This document shows positions 1 to 7,136 of a stretch of DNA of 16,919 nucleotides, one piece after another. Position numbers and translations under genes: made by a program. Source of the DNA: JAGOEX01 sp964630905 (GTDB taxonomy: Bacteria; UBP6; UBA1177). The DNA is taken from contig CAZVWR010000064.1 in NCBI GenBank assembly GCA_964630905.1, positions 1 through 16,919 on the forward strand. The letters run 5' to 3'. Under the pieces are notes generated by a model. The model was given only the letters and a program-made list of their open reading frames with translations. It did no database searches and was not told the origin of the DNA. Position 1 is the stretch's first letter. Each line of letters begins with the position of its first letter.

Positions 1-1
1 A

Positions 2-88
2 TGGTGCCGGAGGCCGGAATCGAACCGGCATGGGGTTGCCCCCGCTGGATTTTGAGTCCAGTGCGTCTACCAATTTCACCACTCCGGC
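2..88 (-). tRNA. tRNA-Leu (anticodon CAA)
   Basis: The reverse complement folds as a class II tRNA. A 7-bp acceptor stem is formed by GCCGGAG (82-88) and CTCCGGC (6-12), followed by discriminator A and an encoded CCA end at 2-4. The D-arm contains TGGTAGAC. The anticodon stem CTGGA/TCCAG encloses loop CTCAAAA, giving anticodon CAA, which reads UUG leucine codons. A long variable arm (GCGGGGGCAACCCCAT) precedes a T-arm with GGTTCGATTCC. The long variable arm together with this anticodon fits leucine. It is transcribed away from the EamA gene, from its own near-consensus promoter at 103-130. Confidence 0.97.
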
Positions 89-102
89 AAAATTGACAGC
101 CG

Positions 103-130
103 ATTTTACAGTCTGCCTGATGATTGTCAA
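103..130 (-). promoter_or_regulatory. Sigma-70 promoter of tRNA-Leu
   Basis: On the minus strand a perfect -35 TTGACA (125-130) is followed after 16 nt by TAAAAT (103-108), one mismatch from TATAAT. Transcription would start about 7 nt further on, around position 96, roughly 8 nt upstream of the mature tRNA 5' end at 88. Such a strong consensus is expected for a stable RNA gene. Seen in sequence; activity is inferred. Confidence 0.75.
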
Positions 131-152
131 TATTTTTGAATTCGTGGTTAAA

Positions 153-180
153 TTGACTTTTACCTGAAATGATATATCAC
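153..180 (+). promoter_or_regulatory. Possible promoter of the EamA transporter gene
   Basis: TTGACT (153-158), a 16-nt spacer and TATCAC (175-180) lie 28 nt before the start codon. The -35 box is good and the -10 box is weak. It lies back to back with the tRNA-Leu promoter in the same 119-nt gap. Confidence 0.35.
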
Positions 181-207
181 CGTATCTGATATTTTTTTGA
201 AGGCGGC

Positions 208-1092
208 ATGCTCTATTTCATTACTACACTTATCATCTTTGCTTCAATGGAAGTTGTTTCCAAACCGTTAATGGGACATATAGATCCGTTTGTACTTACT
301 TTCTGGCGTTTTGTGACAGGGTTCCTTTTCTTTTTTTTCTACCCTGGAATGAAAAAAAGATTTGTGGAGATATCAAATTTCAGCGTTAAAGACTGGACCG
401 CTGTTGCCATCCTTGGAATATTGAACTCTTTTCTTGCGATGAGCCTTCTTCAGCTGTCTGTCCAGCATTGTTCTGCGGCGACATCTGCAGCGATATTCTG
501 TTCAAACCCCGTTTTTGTGATGATAATGTCAAATGTTCTGGGTTCAGAGAAATTTTCTATTAAAAAGGGTGCAGGAATGTTTTTTGGCATATCTGCCGTG
601 GTACTCATAATGTCAGAAAAAGGGTTTGTTATTAATTCGGGTGCACTTTTTGCATTGTCAGGTGCTGTTGTTTTTGCGGCATATACGGTTTTAAGCAAAA
701 GAACTGTTTCAAGAATAGACCCGTTTGCGGTGAATCTCACATCGTTTTTTTCAGGACTGGTTGCAAATTTTATTTTCATGTCGGTTTCAGGTATATTACT
801 GTTCCCTGCCCATGAATTTTTTAACATATCGAGAACACTGGTGTTTCTGTATCTCGGAATAGTTGTTACAGGAATAGGTTATATAACATTTCTTGAAACC
901 ATAAAAAGATTTACGGCGGTAAGTGCATCGATCATTTTTATGCTAAAGCCTGCTGTTGCAGTTCTTTTTTCAGCGATTTTCCTTGACGAAATCATTTCAT
1001 GGCCATTTTTTACAGGACTTTTGATGTTGACAGCAGCGATAGCTTTAATTTTCTCAGACAGGTTTTCCGCTCTGGCAGAAAAATATAAATAA
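208..1092 (+). CDS. EamA/DMT-superfamily transporter
   Basis: A 294-residue, very hydrophobic inner-membrane protein with two EamA repeats (about residues 3-135 and 145-285) and roughly ten predicted TM helices, the standard architecture and length for drug/metabolite transporter exporters. Repeat 1 contains a DPFVLTFWRFVTGF segment and repeat 2 the matching DPFAVNLTSFFSG segment. The late motif FMLKPAVAVLFSAIFLDE is typical of EamA repeat 2. The family usually exports amino acids or other small metabolites, but its members cannot be assigned a substrate from sequence alone and no pathway genes flank this one. The ATG at 208 has a modest AAGG-type ribosome site at 199-203. It probably stands alone: tRNA-Leu is divergent, and the downstream receptor gene has its own promoter candidate in the 61-nt gap. 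Confidence 0.9.
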   Translation: MLYFITTLIIFASMEVVSKPLMGHIDPFVLTFWRFVTGFLFFFFYPGMKKRFVEISNFSVKDWTAVAILGILNSFLAMSLLQLSVQHCSAATSAAIFCSNPVFVMIMSNVLGSEKFSIKKGAGMFFGISAVVLIMSEKGFVINSGALFALSGAVVFAAYTVLSKRTVSRIDPFAVNLTSFFSGLVANFIFMSVSGILLFPAHEFFNISRTLVFLYLGIVVTGIGYITFLETIKRFTAVSASIIFMLKPAVAVLFSAIFLDEIISWPFFTGLLMLTAAIALIFSDRFSALAEKYK

Positions 1093-1093
1093 C

Positions 1094-1122
1094 TTGAGAT
1101 TTATTTCATTTTTTCATACTAT
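1094..1122 (+). promoter_or_regulatory. Likely promoter of the propeller-MCP receptor gene
   Basis: TTGAGA (1094-1099), a 17-nt spacer and TACTAT (1117-1122) form a good sigma-70-like match directly after the stop codon of the EamA gene. A start near 1129 would give a leader of about 25 nt before the GTG at 1154. This supports separate expression of the receptor. No terminator hairpin is visible between the two genes, so read-through is also possible. Confidence 0.5.
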
Positions 1123-1153
1123 TTTGAAGTTTAATATTTGACAGGTGTGTGCC

Positions 1154-4100
1154 GTGAAAAGATTTATTGCCTTTTTCATCCTTGTTTCAGCTATTAATTT
1201 AAGCGGACTATCAAAAGATGTTTCGCTGAACCAGTTCATGATCGATAAATGGGACAATTCAACCGGTTTGCCGCAGAACAGCGTCACATCCATAACACAG
1301 ACCCGTGACGGGTATCTATGGATGGGAACGGAAGAGGGATTCGTAAAGTTTGACGGATTGAAGTTCAAGCTTTATGACGACTCGATTCTGCCGGTAGAAA
1401 GTCACAACACCGGTTTTATACTGGAAGACAACAAAACTCCTCACATATGGGTCGGATTCAGCGGCGGCGGCCTTGTAAAGCTCAATTACGAAAACGACAA
1501 CTTCACGGTTTACAGCACCGAGAACGGTCTTCCTGAAAACTCCATTAAATACGGTGTTCAGTCAAATAACGGCAATCTTTATGCAGGAACGGCAAGGTCA
1601 GGAGTTGTTGTGATAAAACCCGACGGAAGTATATCGCTCATCGATAAATCAGCCGGACTTCCCAATAACAATGTAAAATTCATCGGAAAAACCAAAGATG
1701 ATGTTGTGTGGGTGGCAACATATAACTATCTTTCCAGAATAGAAGGTTCAACAGCAAAGGAAGTTCTGAAACTGAGTTACGAAATCAATACTGTCTATTT
1801 TGAAAGCCCTAAAAATTTTATTATAGGAACAATGGGTGGTGGAATATACAGTTTCAACCCCATGACCGGAGATGTTTTTCCGTATAAGAAAAATCAGTTC
1901 GGTGATAAGATGGTCAGCGCCATTTATCTTGATTCCCACAAATGTGTTTATGTAGGGACTCTGAATGATGGATTTTTCAGAATTTGCAATGAAGAGGACA
2001 GCAAGTCAAACTGGCTGCCGATAAATCATGCTGTTGCAATAATCTCCGACCATGAAGGAAGTCTATGGATAGGGACAAGAGGTTCAGCCCTTCACAGGTT
2101 GAAGGAAGGCAAGTTCATCACTTACGGAAGGAAAAACGGTCTTTCGGAACCCGTAATATTTCCGATAACTGAAAGTTCTGACGGCGGAATGTGGATAGGT
2201 ACCTGGGGCGGAGCTCTTTATAAATTGAAAGATAACAAGATAAAGCAGTATACTTTCGGTGACCACCTTGCTAAATACGACACCGTGCTTTCTCTTTTTC
2301 AGGAAAAGAACGGTACACTGTGGGCCAGCGTCTACGGCAAAGGAATACTTAAGATAGATGACAATGAAACGCGGCTCTACTCTGATTCTGACGGCGTGAT
2401 AGAAAAGCTTGTCCCCGCTATTTTCAAGGATTCAAGAGGGGTTCTTTGGGCCGGAACACAAACAAAAGGTCTTCTTTACATGGAAGAAAACCCTCCGTTC
2501 AAGCTTTTCCCGGGAACTGATGGAATGAACATCTCGTCAATTGCCGAAGACAGATCAGGGAACATATGGATAGGAACTCACAACGGTGCTTTCAGAATAC
2601 AGGGTGAAACGCTGGTCAAAGATTTCACAAACCTTGAAAATGTTGCAACCCTTTCAGTATATCCGGCATCAGACGGCAAGATCATTTTTGCTACCGATAA
2701 CGGACTTACCATTTACGAAAAAAGTATGGGTGCTGTTACAATTGACCGGAAAAAAGGTATTGATACCAGAAAAATATTTGATGTCATCGAAGACAGAACC
2801 GGAGGCTTGTGGCTTACATCAAACAAAGGGATAAAGTATATAGAAAAAAGAGATCTTGAAGATTTTCTTCAAGGCAAAGTTCCAGTCGTAACCCCAAAAA
2901 CTTACGGTTTTAAGGATGGATTGCTAACCCCTGAATGCAATGGTGGGACCCAGCCGAATATATGGCGCTCAAGTGATGGTAAAATATGGATACCCACTGC
3001 CGAAGGTGCGGCAGTTGTAGATCCTTCAGACACAATAATTAACGGAGTTGTTCCTCCTGTTCATATTGTTTCTGTTAAAGGGGATGATACCGATTATTCT
3101 GTAACCCACGGGGAGAAAATAAGCTTCAAGGCTGGAACCGCTACTGTTTCTTTTGAATTTACAGCTCTCAGCTATCTTTTTCCTGATCAGGTTGCTTTTA
3201 AATATATGCTGGAGGGATTTGACGACAAATGGAAAGAGGCAGAAGGGAAGCGGTACACCTTTTACACGAATCTTGAACCCGGTGATTATACATTTAAGGT
3301 CATTGCGGCAAATAACGATGATGTCTGGAACAACGAAGGTTCGTCACTCAAATTCAGAATTGAACCGTTCTTCTGGCAGACATTCTGGTTCAAAACACTT
3401 CTGACAATCGTGTTTTTGACACTTCTTGTGCTCTGGATAAAAAGAAAGGTTGTTCAGATAAGATCGCGGGAAGATGTCCTGAGTAAAACTATTCAATCAA
3501 GGACAAAGAACCTTAAAGACATAATCATGCATGTGAAAACTCTTTCTGAAACACTCGCTGACATTTCGAAGCTTATTTCGAGTAACACGGGAATAACTGC
3601 AGAAAAGTTCAATGCGACATATGCCATGATAGATACTGCGTCATCGACTCTTTCAGACATCACATCAAAGCTTTCAGACACAAGAAATGAAGTGCAGGAT
3701 ATGAGCCAGATACTTGCAAAGATCTCAAAAAAAGCGGATCACTCAACTATTGTTCTTGGCGATGCAGTTGATTCAATAGAAAAAATAGAATCCAGTGCTA
3801 ATCAGGTTTCAAACATAGTTGAGGTCGTAGATGAGATAGCATTTAAAACAAACCTTCTTTCTCTGAATGCGGCTATTGAAGCGGCAAGAGCAGGGGAGTC
3901 AGGCAAAGGTTTTGCTGTGGTTGCCGAGTCTGTCAGAGAACTCTCCATGCAGACTGCAAACGCTGTTGATATGATAAAGAAGCTTATTGACGATACCAAC
4001 ATCAAGGTTGTTTCAGGCAGAAGCTCGGTAAACAACATAGTCAGTTTTATTAACGAACTTGTCGGAGAATTCCGGAGTATTTCCAGTCAGATAAGCCAGA

Positions 4101-4288
4101 TAAAAGGAATAATAGAGAACCATGTCAATGAAGTCGGGAGTGTTGACAGATCACTCAGTGATATAAGAAGAATAACTCAGGAAAGTACTGAAATGGTTGA
4201 CAATGTTTATCAGGTTTCAAGAAAACTTAATATAGAGACCGCAAATCTTAGAAAAGAAGTGACAAAAATCCAGGATATAGATAACTGA
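1154..4288 (+). CDS. Double-propeller/Y_Y_Y sensor fused to an MCP signalling domain
   Basis: A 1044-residue receptor. Residues 1-22 are a signal peptide. From about 45 to 615 I count 14 Reg_prop-type repeats of the form G-x-[LI]-W-x-G-T...G (e.g. GYLWMGTEEG, GSLWIGTRGS, GNIWIGTHNG), which fits two seven-bladed propellers. A Y_Y_Y domain follows at about 665-725 (FKYMLEGFDDKW; EPGDYTFKVIAAN), then one TM helix at about 744-765 and a long coiled coil. The MCP hairpin (about 890-935) has TNLLSLNAAIEAARAGE with its tip near Glu915 and then GKGFAVVAESVRELS. There is no HAMP domain and no kinase, receiver or HTH domain. The arrangement implies a periplasmic ligand sensor signalling to CheA/CheW through the MCP helix. 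GTG at 1154 is preferred over the in-frame GTG at 1145 because AGGTG (1143-1147) then sits 6 nt upstream and the signal peptide begins MKRF. Ligand unknown; polysaccharide or oligosaccharide sensing is suggested only by analogy. No che genes are adjacent. Confidence 0.9.
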   Translation: MKRFIAFFILVSAINLSGLSKDVSLNQFMIDKWDNSTGLPQNSVTSITQTRDGYLWMGTEEGFVKFDGLKFKLYDDSILPVESHNTGFILEDNKTPHIWVGFSGGGLVKLNYENDNFTVYSTENGLPENSIKYGVQSNNGNLYAGTARSGVVVIKPDGSISLIDKSAGLPNNNVKFIGKTKDDVVWVATYNYLSRIEGSTAKEVLKLSYEINTVYFESPKNFIIGTMGGGIYSFNPMTGDVFPYKKNQFGDKMVSAIYLDSHKCVYVGTLNDGFFRICNEEDSKSNWLPINHAVAIISDHEGSLWIGTRGSALHRLKEGKFITYGRKNGLSEPVIFPITESSDGGMWIGTWGGALYKLKDNKIKQYTFGDHLAKYDTVLSLFQEKNGTLWASVYGKGILKIDDNETRLYSDSDGVIEKLVPAIFKDSRGVLWAGTQTKGLLYMEENPPFKLFPGTDGMNISSIAEDRSGNIWIGTHNGAFRIQGETLVKDFTNLENVATLSVYPASDGKIIFATDNGLTIYEKSMGAVTIDRKKGIDTRKIFDVIEDRTGGLWLTSNKGIKYIEKRDLEDFLQGKVPVVTPKTYGFKDGLLTPECNGGTQPNIWRSSDGKIWIPTAEGAAVVDPSDTIINGVVPPVHIVSVKGDDTDYSVTHGEKISFKAGTATVSFEFTALSYLFPDQVAFKYMLEGFDDKWKEAEGKRYTFYTNLEPGDYTFKVIAANNDDVWNNEGSSLKFRIEPFFWQTFWFKTLLTIVFLTLLVLWIKRKVVQIRSREDVLSKTIQSRTKNLKDIIMHVKTLSETLADISKLISSNTGITAEKFNATYAMIDTASSTLSDITSKLSDTRNEVQDMSQILAKISKKADHSTIVLGDAVDSIEKIESSANQVSNIVEVVDEIAFKTNLLSLNAAIEAARAGESGKGFAVVAESVRELSMQTANAVDMIKKLIDDTNIKVVSGRSSVNNIVSFINELVGEFRSISSQISQIKGIIENHVNEVGSVDRSLSDIRRITQESTEMVDNVYQVSRKLNIETANLRKEVTKIQDIDN

Positions 4289-4305
4289 TCAATAGGCACT
4301 GATCA
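4286..4305. repeat. TGATCA inverted pair at abutting convergent stop codons
   Basis: The receptor gene ends with TGA (4286-4288). The anti-sigma gene on the opposite strand ends with TCA (4289-4291, TGA on the minus strand). Together they form the palindrome TGATCA. A second TGATCA lies at 4300-4305, so the two can pair as a 6-bp stem with an 8-nt loop. No T-run follows on either strand, so I do not call it a terminator, though transcripts from both sides must end inside the opposing gene. Confidence 0.45.
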
Positions 4306-5101
4306 TCTGAATCATCTGGGCACTCATTTTGCTGTTGTCTGTAACAAATACAAAATCGTTGTCAAGTTCCTCCCAGTGGATCATATCGTTGCCTTCCTCC
4401 TGAATCATCTTAGCCTTGCAATTGTTGTCCGGACTTTTCACCAGACAGTCTCCATCCTCAAAGACATTTTTTATATGATCGTTCTTTTTGGAAAGAAAGA
4501 GTGTCCCTTTTTCTTCTTCCTTCAGCCCTTTAATTCTGATCTTTGCCGCAGGAGTTGCCCCGATTGCAGTGAATCTTCCCCTTAAAACGGGCGAAATGGA
4601 TGCAAGATTGAGCATTGTTTTTTTATTGATAGTGAATTTCTTGTTTAATTCCGTTTCAGTTTTTTCAGGTGTGTCAAAATCATACGGAAGAAGGTTGTTA
4701 TGTGCAGCGATGATCTCTTTTATTATGAGTTCGTTCTCTTTCTCTAATTGCGAAAGGGAAAATGTAAATGCAAAGATGAGAGAAGCAAAGGAAATGGTCG
4801 AAAATGCGACTGTAAAGCCATGACTTCTTAGATATTTCAAAGACTTATGTAAAAATCCGGATACTGAAGAGTGTCTATCGATAAGACTTATAAACCCCTC
4901 TTTTTCAATAATGGAAAGGTTGTTTATCGAATTGAATCTCTTAACTGCATTTTTCAGGGCAATCACATCGGCATATTTTCTTTTACATGAAGCACAGCTT
5001 TCCAAGTGAATGGAAACTTCGGAACTTTCACGCAGATCAAGTTCATTGTCTGCATACTGTTCAATGAAAAGTTCATTCATGTCACATTTCTTTTCAACCA
5101 T
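4289..5101 (-). CDS. Membrane-spanning zinc-finger anti-sigma factor
   Basis: A 270-residue protein with an N-terminal anti-sigma zinc-binding domain: His32-x3-Cys36-x2-Cys39 within IHLESCASCKRKYADV, the ZAS motif of ECF anti-sigma factors. One TM helix spans about 95-117, and residues 118-270 should lie outside the cytoplasm; I recognise no family in that part. Its likely role is to hold the adjacent ECF sigma factor inactive at the membrane until an envelope or periplasmic signal triggers release. The start ATG (5099-5101) overlaps the end of the sigma gene by 8 nt and is preceded by AGAAAGGG at good spacing, so translation is probably coupled. An eight-A run lies right at the overlap. The gene converges with the receptor gene with no gap. 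The ZAS motif plus position next to a sigma factor makes the role firm; the signal sensed is unknown. Confidence 0.88.
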   Translation of the reverse strand: MVEKKCDMNELFIEQYADNELDLRESSEVSIHLESCASCKRKYADVIALKNAVKRFNSINNLSIIEKEGFISLIDRHSSVSGFLHKSLKYLRSHGFTVAFSTISFASLIFAFTFSLSQLEKENELIIKEIIAAHNNLLPYDFDTPEKTETELNKKFTINKKTMLNLASISPVLRGRFTAIGATPAAKIRIKGLKEEEKGTLFLSKKNDHIKNVFEDGDCLVKSPDNNCKAKMIQEEGNDMIHWEELDNDFVFVTDNSKMSAQMIQMISAY

Positions 5102-5642
5102 TTTTTTTCACCCTTTCTGAAACTATCTTTAATTCAACGGCTTCTTTTCTGAATGCTTTCTTTAAATAATTTCTTGCCCTGTGAAGTCTGCTCATTACAG
5201 TTCCTACCGGAATTTCAAGCTGACGGGCTGTTTCTTCATATGAAAGGCCCTCGATTTCCTTAAGGATTATGGCATCTTTGTATTCCAGAGGCATCGTTTC
5301 CAGAACACAGCTCATTTTTTCCTTTAACAGAGGGTCGTTCATCTCTTCAAGTGAATTTACAGATGACATCAAAAATGACGGCGTTTCTTCATTTTCCTTT
5401 GAAATATCAGCAAGATAAGTTTCTTTTCTGATCTGTTCTCTTTTTATGTTGTTGAGGTATGTATTCTTGAGTATTCTGAATATCCATGACCTGAAATGGG
5501 ATTCCTCTTTATAAAGATGTCTTTTGCTTAAAGCGGTTACGATTGCATCCTGCATCAGATCGAGAGCCTTTTCCCTGTTTCCCGTTATAAAAAGGGAATA
5601 ACTGAAAATTGTTTCGAGGTTTTCTTTGAGTAACTTTTCCAT
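5094..5642 (-). CDS. ECF-type RNA polymerase sigma factor
   Basis: A 182-residue protein of normal size for a group 4 (ECF) sigma factor. Region 2 spans about residues 10-72, including ALDLMQDAIVTAL and the promoter-melting stretch FRSWIFRILKNTYLN. Region 4 spans about 110-163, with LPLEYKDA-type entry (MPLEYKDAIILKEIEG) and the helix-turn-helix LSYEETARQLEIPVGTVMSRLHRAR. There is no region 3 and no C-terminal sensing extension. ATG at 5640-5642 follows AAGGA. It is the first gene of a two-gene operon with its anti-sigma factor; such pairs normally autoregulate. A TTGAAT-18-TATGAT candidate promoter lies 23-52 nt upstream. A typical GGAAC-type ECF -35 box was not convincing, so autoregulation remains untested. 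Confidence 0.93.
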   Translation of the reverse strand: MEKLLKENLETIFSYSLFITGNREKALDLMQDAIVTALSKRHLYKEESHFRSWIFRILKNTYLNNIKREQIRKETYLADISKENEETPSFLMSSVNSLEEMNDPLLKEKMSCVLETMPLEYKDAIILKEIEGLSYEETARQLEIPVGTVMSRLHRARNYLKKAFRKEAVELKIVSERVKKNG

Positions 5643-5664
5643 TTTTCCTTAGTGTAAAAAAAAC

Positions 5665-5694
5665 ATCATACGCCATATAAACAGCAGAATTCAA
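5665..5694 (-). promoter_or_regulatory. Candidate promoter of the sigma/anti-sigma operon
   Basis: On the minus strand TTGAAT (5689-5694) and TATGAT (5665-5670) are separated by 18 nt, with the start codon at 5642. This looks like a housekeeping promoter. The sequence GGAATATTTAG a little upstream faintly recalls an ECF -35 element, but a matching -10 could not be assigned. Confidence 0.4.
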
Positions 5695-5739
5695 CTAAAT
5701 ATTCCATTTTTTTCTATAAAAAAGATTTAAGAGGAAAAA

Positions 5740-6870
5740 TCAGATCCTTGAAAGAACCTTATCGAGTCTTGTAATTAAATCGTCAGTCTGAATGTGATCT
5801 CCGAGAGTTATCCTGAAAAAACCGGGAAGGTTCTTAAAAGAGCTCCGGTCTCTTACAAAAACATTCTCCTTTTCCATTTCTTCAATAAATTTAGGAAGTT
5901 TAGGATGTTGCACCATTATATAGTTTGCTGAACTGTCGTAGGCAACGATATTTCGTGTTCTGAAAAAATGGAGAAGCATCATTTTGCTGTTTTTCACTTC
6001 GATGACATAATCGTCCATATATTTTTTATCCGAAAGAGCTGCAGCTGCGGCTATCTGTGCAAGAACACTAACACTTTTCGGATTTATGACTTTGCTGAGC
6101 TCATCAATGAGCATAATATTGGTAACAAGATATCCGACTCTCAGACCCGCAAGTGCCCATGCCTTTGAAAAAGTTCTTGTTATAATGAGATTCGAATGGC
6201 GGTCAATGAGTTCCATCACAGTTTCACCTGCAAATTCGAAATACGCCTCATCAACTATAACGATCGAGTTTCTTGCAACTGAACACAGGGTTGATATTTG
6301 TTTTTTAGGTATAAGAACCCCTGTGGGATTATTTGGATTTACAACATAAATAAGTTTAGTGGAAGGAGAAAGATTTTCAATTATTGAAGCTATATCAGGT
6401 TTGAACGGATCATGTGATTCAACTTTTTTCAGAACGGCACCTCTTGATTGAACATATGTTACAAAATGGGTGTATGTCGGATAAGGAACGACAACTTCAT
6501 CTCCGGGATCAAGGAACACTTTGCAGATAAGGTCGAGTGCATCGTCACTGCCGTTTGTGACAAGAACTTCCTCCATCTGACGGCTGCAGTATTCACCTAT
6601 CTTAATCCGGAGATCTCTGCTGAAAAGTTCGGGATACCAGTTTAAAAGATTCTCTTCACAGGCGAGAGCGTCAACGAGGGCGTTCTTTACTGTAGTCGAA
6701 GGAGGGAGGGTTGATTCGTTCCAGTCAAGTTTTAATGGAGGAAGGTCGCAGTATGTCTGCTTAGAAAGTATCTTGTCTCTGCTTGTGATCGGATTATAGG
6801 CGACAACATCTTTAATAAGAGAGCTTATTAGCGGTTTTCCATTATTTACATATGAGAGATTTTCTTTCAT
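5740..6870 (-). CDS. hisC: Histidinol-phosphate aminotransferase-like PLP enzyme
   Basis: A 376-residue fold-type I aminotransferase (class I/II). Visible motifs are the LDWNES entry segment, TNGSDDALDL (PLP-phosphate binding), NPNNPTG at 178-184, Asp207 in VDEAYFEF contacting the pyridine nitrogen, Lys236 in TFSKAWALAGLRVGYL forming the Schiff base, and a late Arg in FFRITLGD that binds the substrate carboxylate. The length and the FSKAWALAGLR signature match HisC, which transfers an amino group from glutamate to imidazole acetol-phosphate in histidine synthesis. Related enzymes acting on aromatic amino acids, or CobD-type threonine-phosphate decarboxylases, share these motifs, so the exact substrate is less certain than the family. 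No other his genes lie in the window. ATG at 6868-6870 has an upstream AAGG. The gene runs in the same direction as the sigma operon but a 97-nt gap separates them. Confidence 0.85.
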   Translation of the reverse strand: MKENLSYVNNGKPLISSLIKDVVAYNPITSRDKILSKQTYCDLPPLKLDWNESTLPPSTTVKNALVDALACEENLLNWYPELFSRDLRIKIGEYCSRQMEEVLVTNGSDDALDLICKVFLDPGDEVVVPYPTYTHFVTYVQSRGAVLKKVESHDPFKPDIASIIENLSPSTKLIYVVNPNNPTGVLIPKKQISTLCSVARNSIVIVDEAYFEFAGETVMELIDRHSNLIITRTFSKAWALAGLRVGYLVTNIMLIDELSKVINPKSVSVLAQIAAAAALSDKKYMDDYVIEVKNSKMMLLHFFRTRNIVAYDSSANYIMVQHPKLPKFIEEMEKENVFVRDRSSFKNLPGFFRITLGDHIQTDDLITRLDKVLSRI

Positions 6871-6919
6871 CTATTAAGCCTTCGTGTTAAAATGTTACAA
6901 AACAAAAAAACGGGGAAAC

Positions 6920-6950
6920 CAAGCAAAAAGCGTGCCTTTACAAAGGCTTG
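6920..6950. promoter_or_regulatory. Alternative hairpins in the leader of the aminotransferase gene
   Basis: GCCTTTACAAAGGC (6934-6947) can form a 5-bp stem (GCCTT/AAGGC) with a TACA loop. A competing pair, CAAGC (6920-6924) with GCTTG (6946-6950), shares the same GC and cannot form at the same time. Read on the minus strand, the compact hairpin is followed by ACGC and then five T, within the likely leader of the hisC-like gene. This could be a weak terminator or attenuator. No leader peptide rich in His codons was found. Confidence 0.3.
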
Positions 6951-6987
6951 ATTTTGTTCAACTATTTAATCGAGTCATTTGCAAGAG

Positions 6988-7036
6988 ATTTTACAAACAC
7001 AGTTTTAAAGAGTGGATGCTGTAAAATAGTTTTACA
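6988..7036. promoter_or_regulatory. Operator-like TTTTACA inverted and direct repeats
   Basis: A perfect inverted repeat, TGTAAAA (7020-7026) and TTTTACA (7030-7036) around TAG, is preceded by another ATTTTACA at 6988-6995 that is also inverted relative to TGTAAAAT at 7020-7027. All lie 37-85 nt upstream of the best promoter for the six-gene operon, in the divergent gap between it and the hisC-like gene. The arrangement suggests a dimeric DNA-binding regulator. AT content makes some chance repeats likely. Confidence 0.4.
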
Positions 7037-7072
7037 AAGAGTTCGGGAAGTAAATTGAATTGGATAAAAATA

Positions 7073-7101
7073 TTGATTAAGTAAAGATTTAAGCATATCA
7101 T
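7073..7101 (+). promoter_or_regulatory. Likely promoter of the lipoprotein/LolA/SNF2 operon
   Basis: TTGATT (7073-7078), a 17-nt spacer and TATCAT (7096-7101) precede the first gene. The start site would be near 7108, giving a leader of about 29 nt with GGAG at 7128-7131 before the ATG at 7137. It sits just downstream of the TTTTACA repeats. Confidence 0.5.
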
Positions 7102-7136
7102 ACCGCGTAAATGTTTCTTATGTATATGGAGAAAAA

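Noticed and set aside
1..207. Integration (att) site of a mobile element at tRNA-Leu
   Set aside because: tRNA genes are common targets, but no integrase and no repeat of the tRNA 3' end were found in the window.
4488..4823. 111-codon plus-strand frame within the anti-sigma gene
   Set aside because: It is opposite a gene with a ZAS motif and a TM helix. Its hydrophobic look is not supported by any family feature.
5708..5723. Six T, CTAT, six A: possible terminator between the hisC-like gene and the sigma operon
   Set aside because: The stem is only A-T pairs and there is no G+C core or following T-run on the needed strand, so it would be too weak for an intrinsic terminator.
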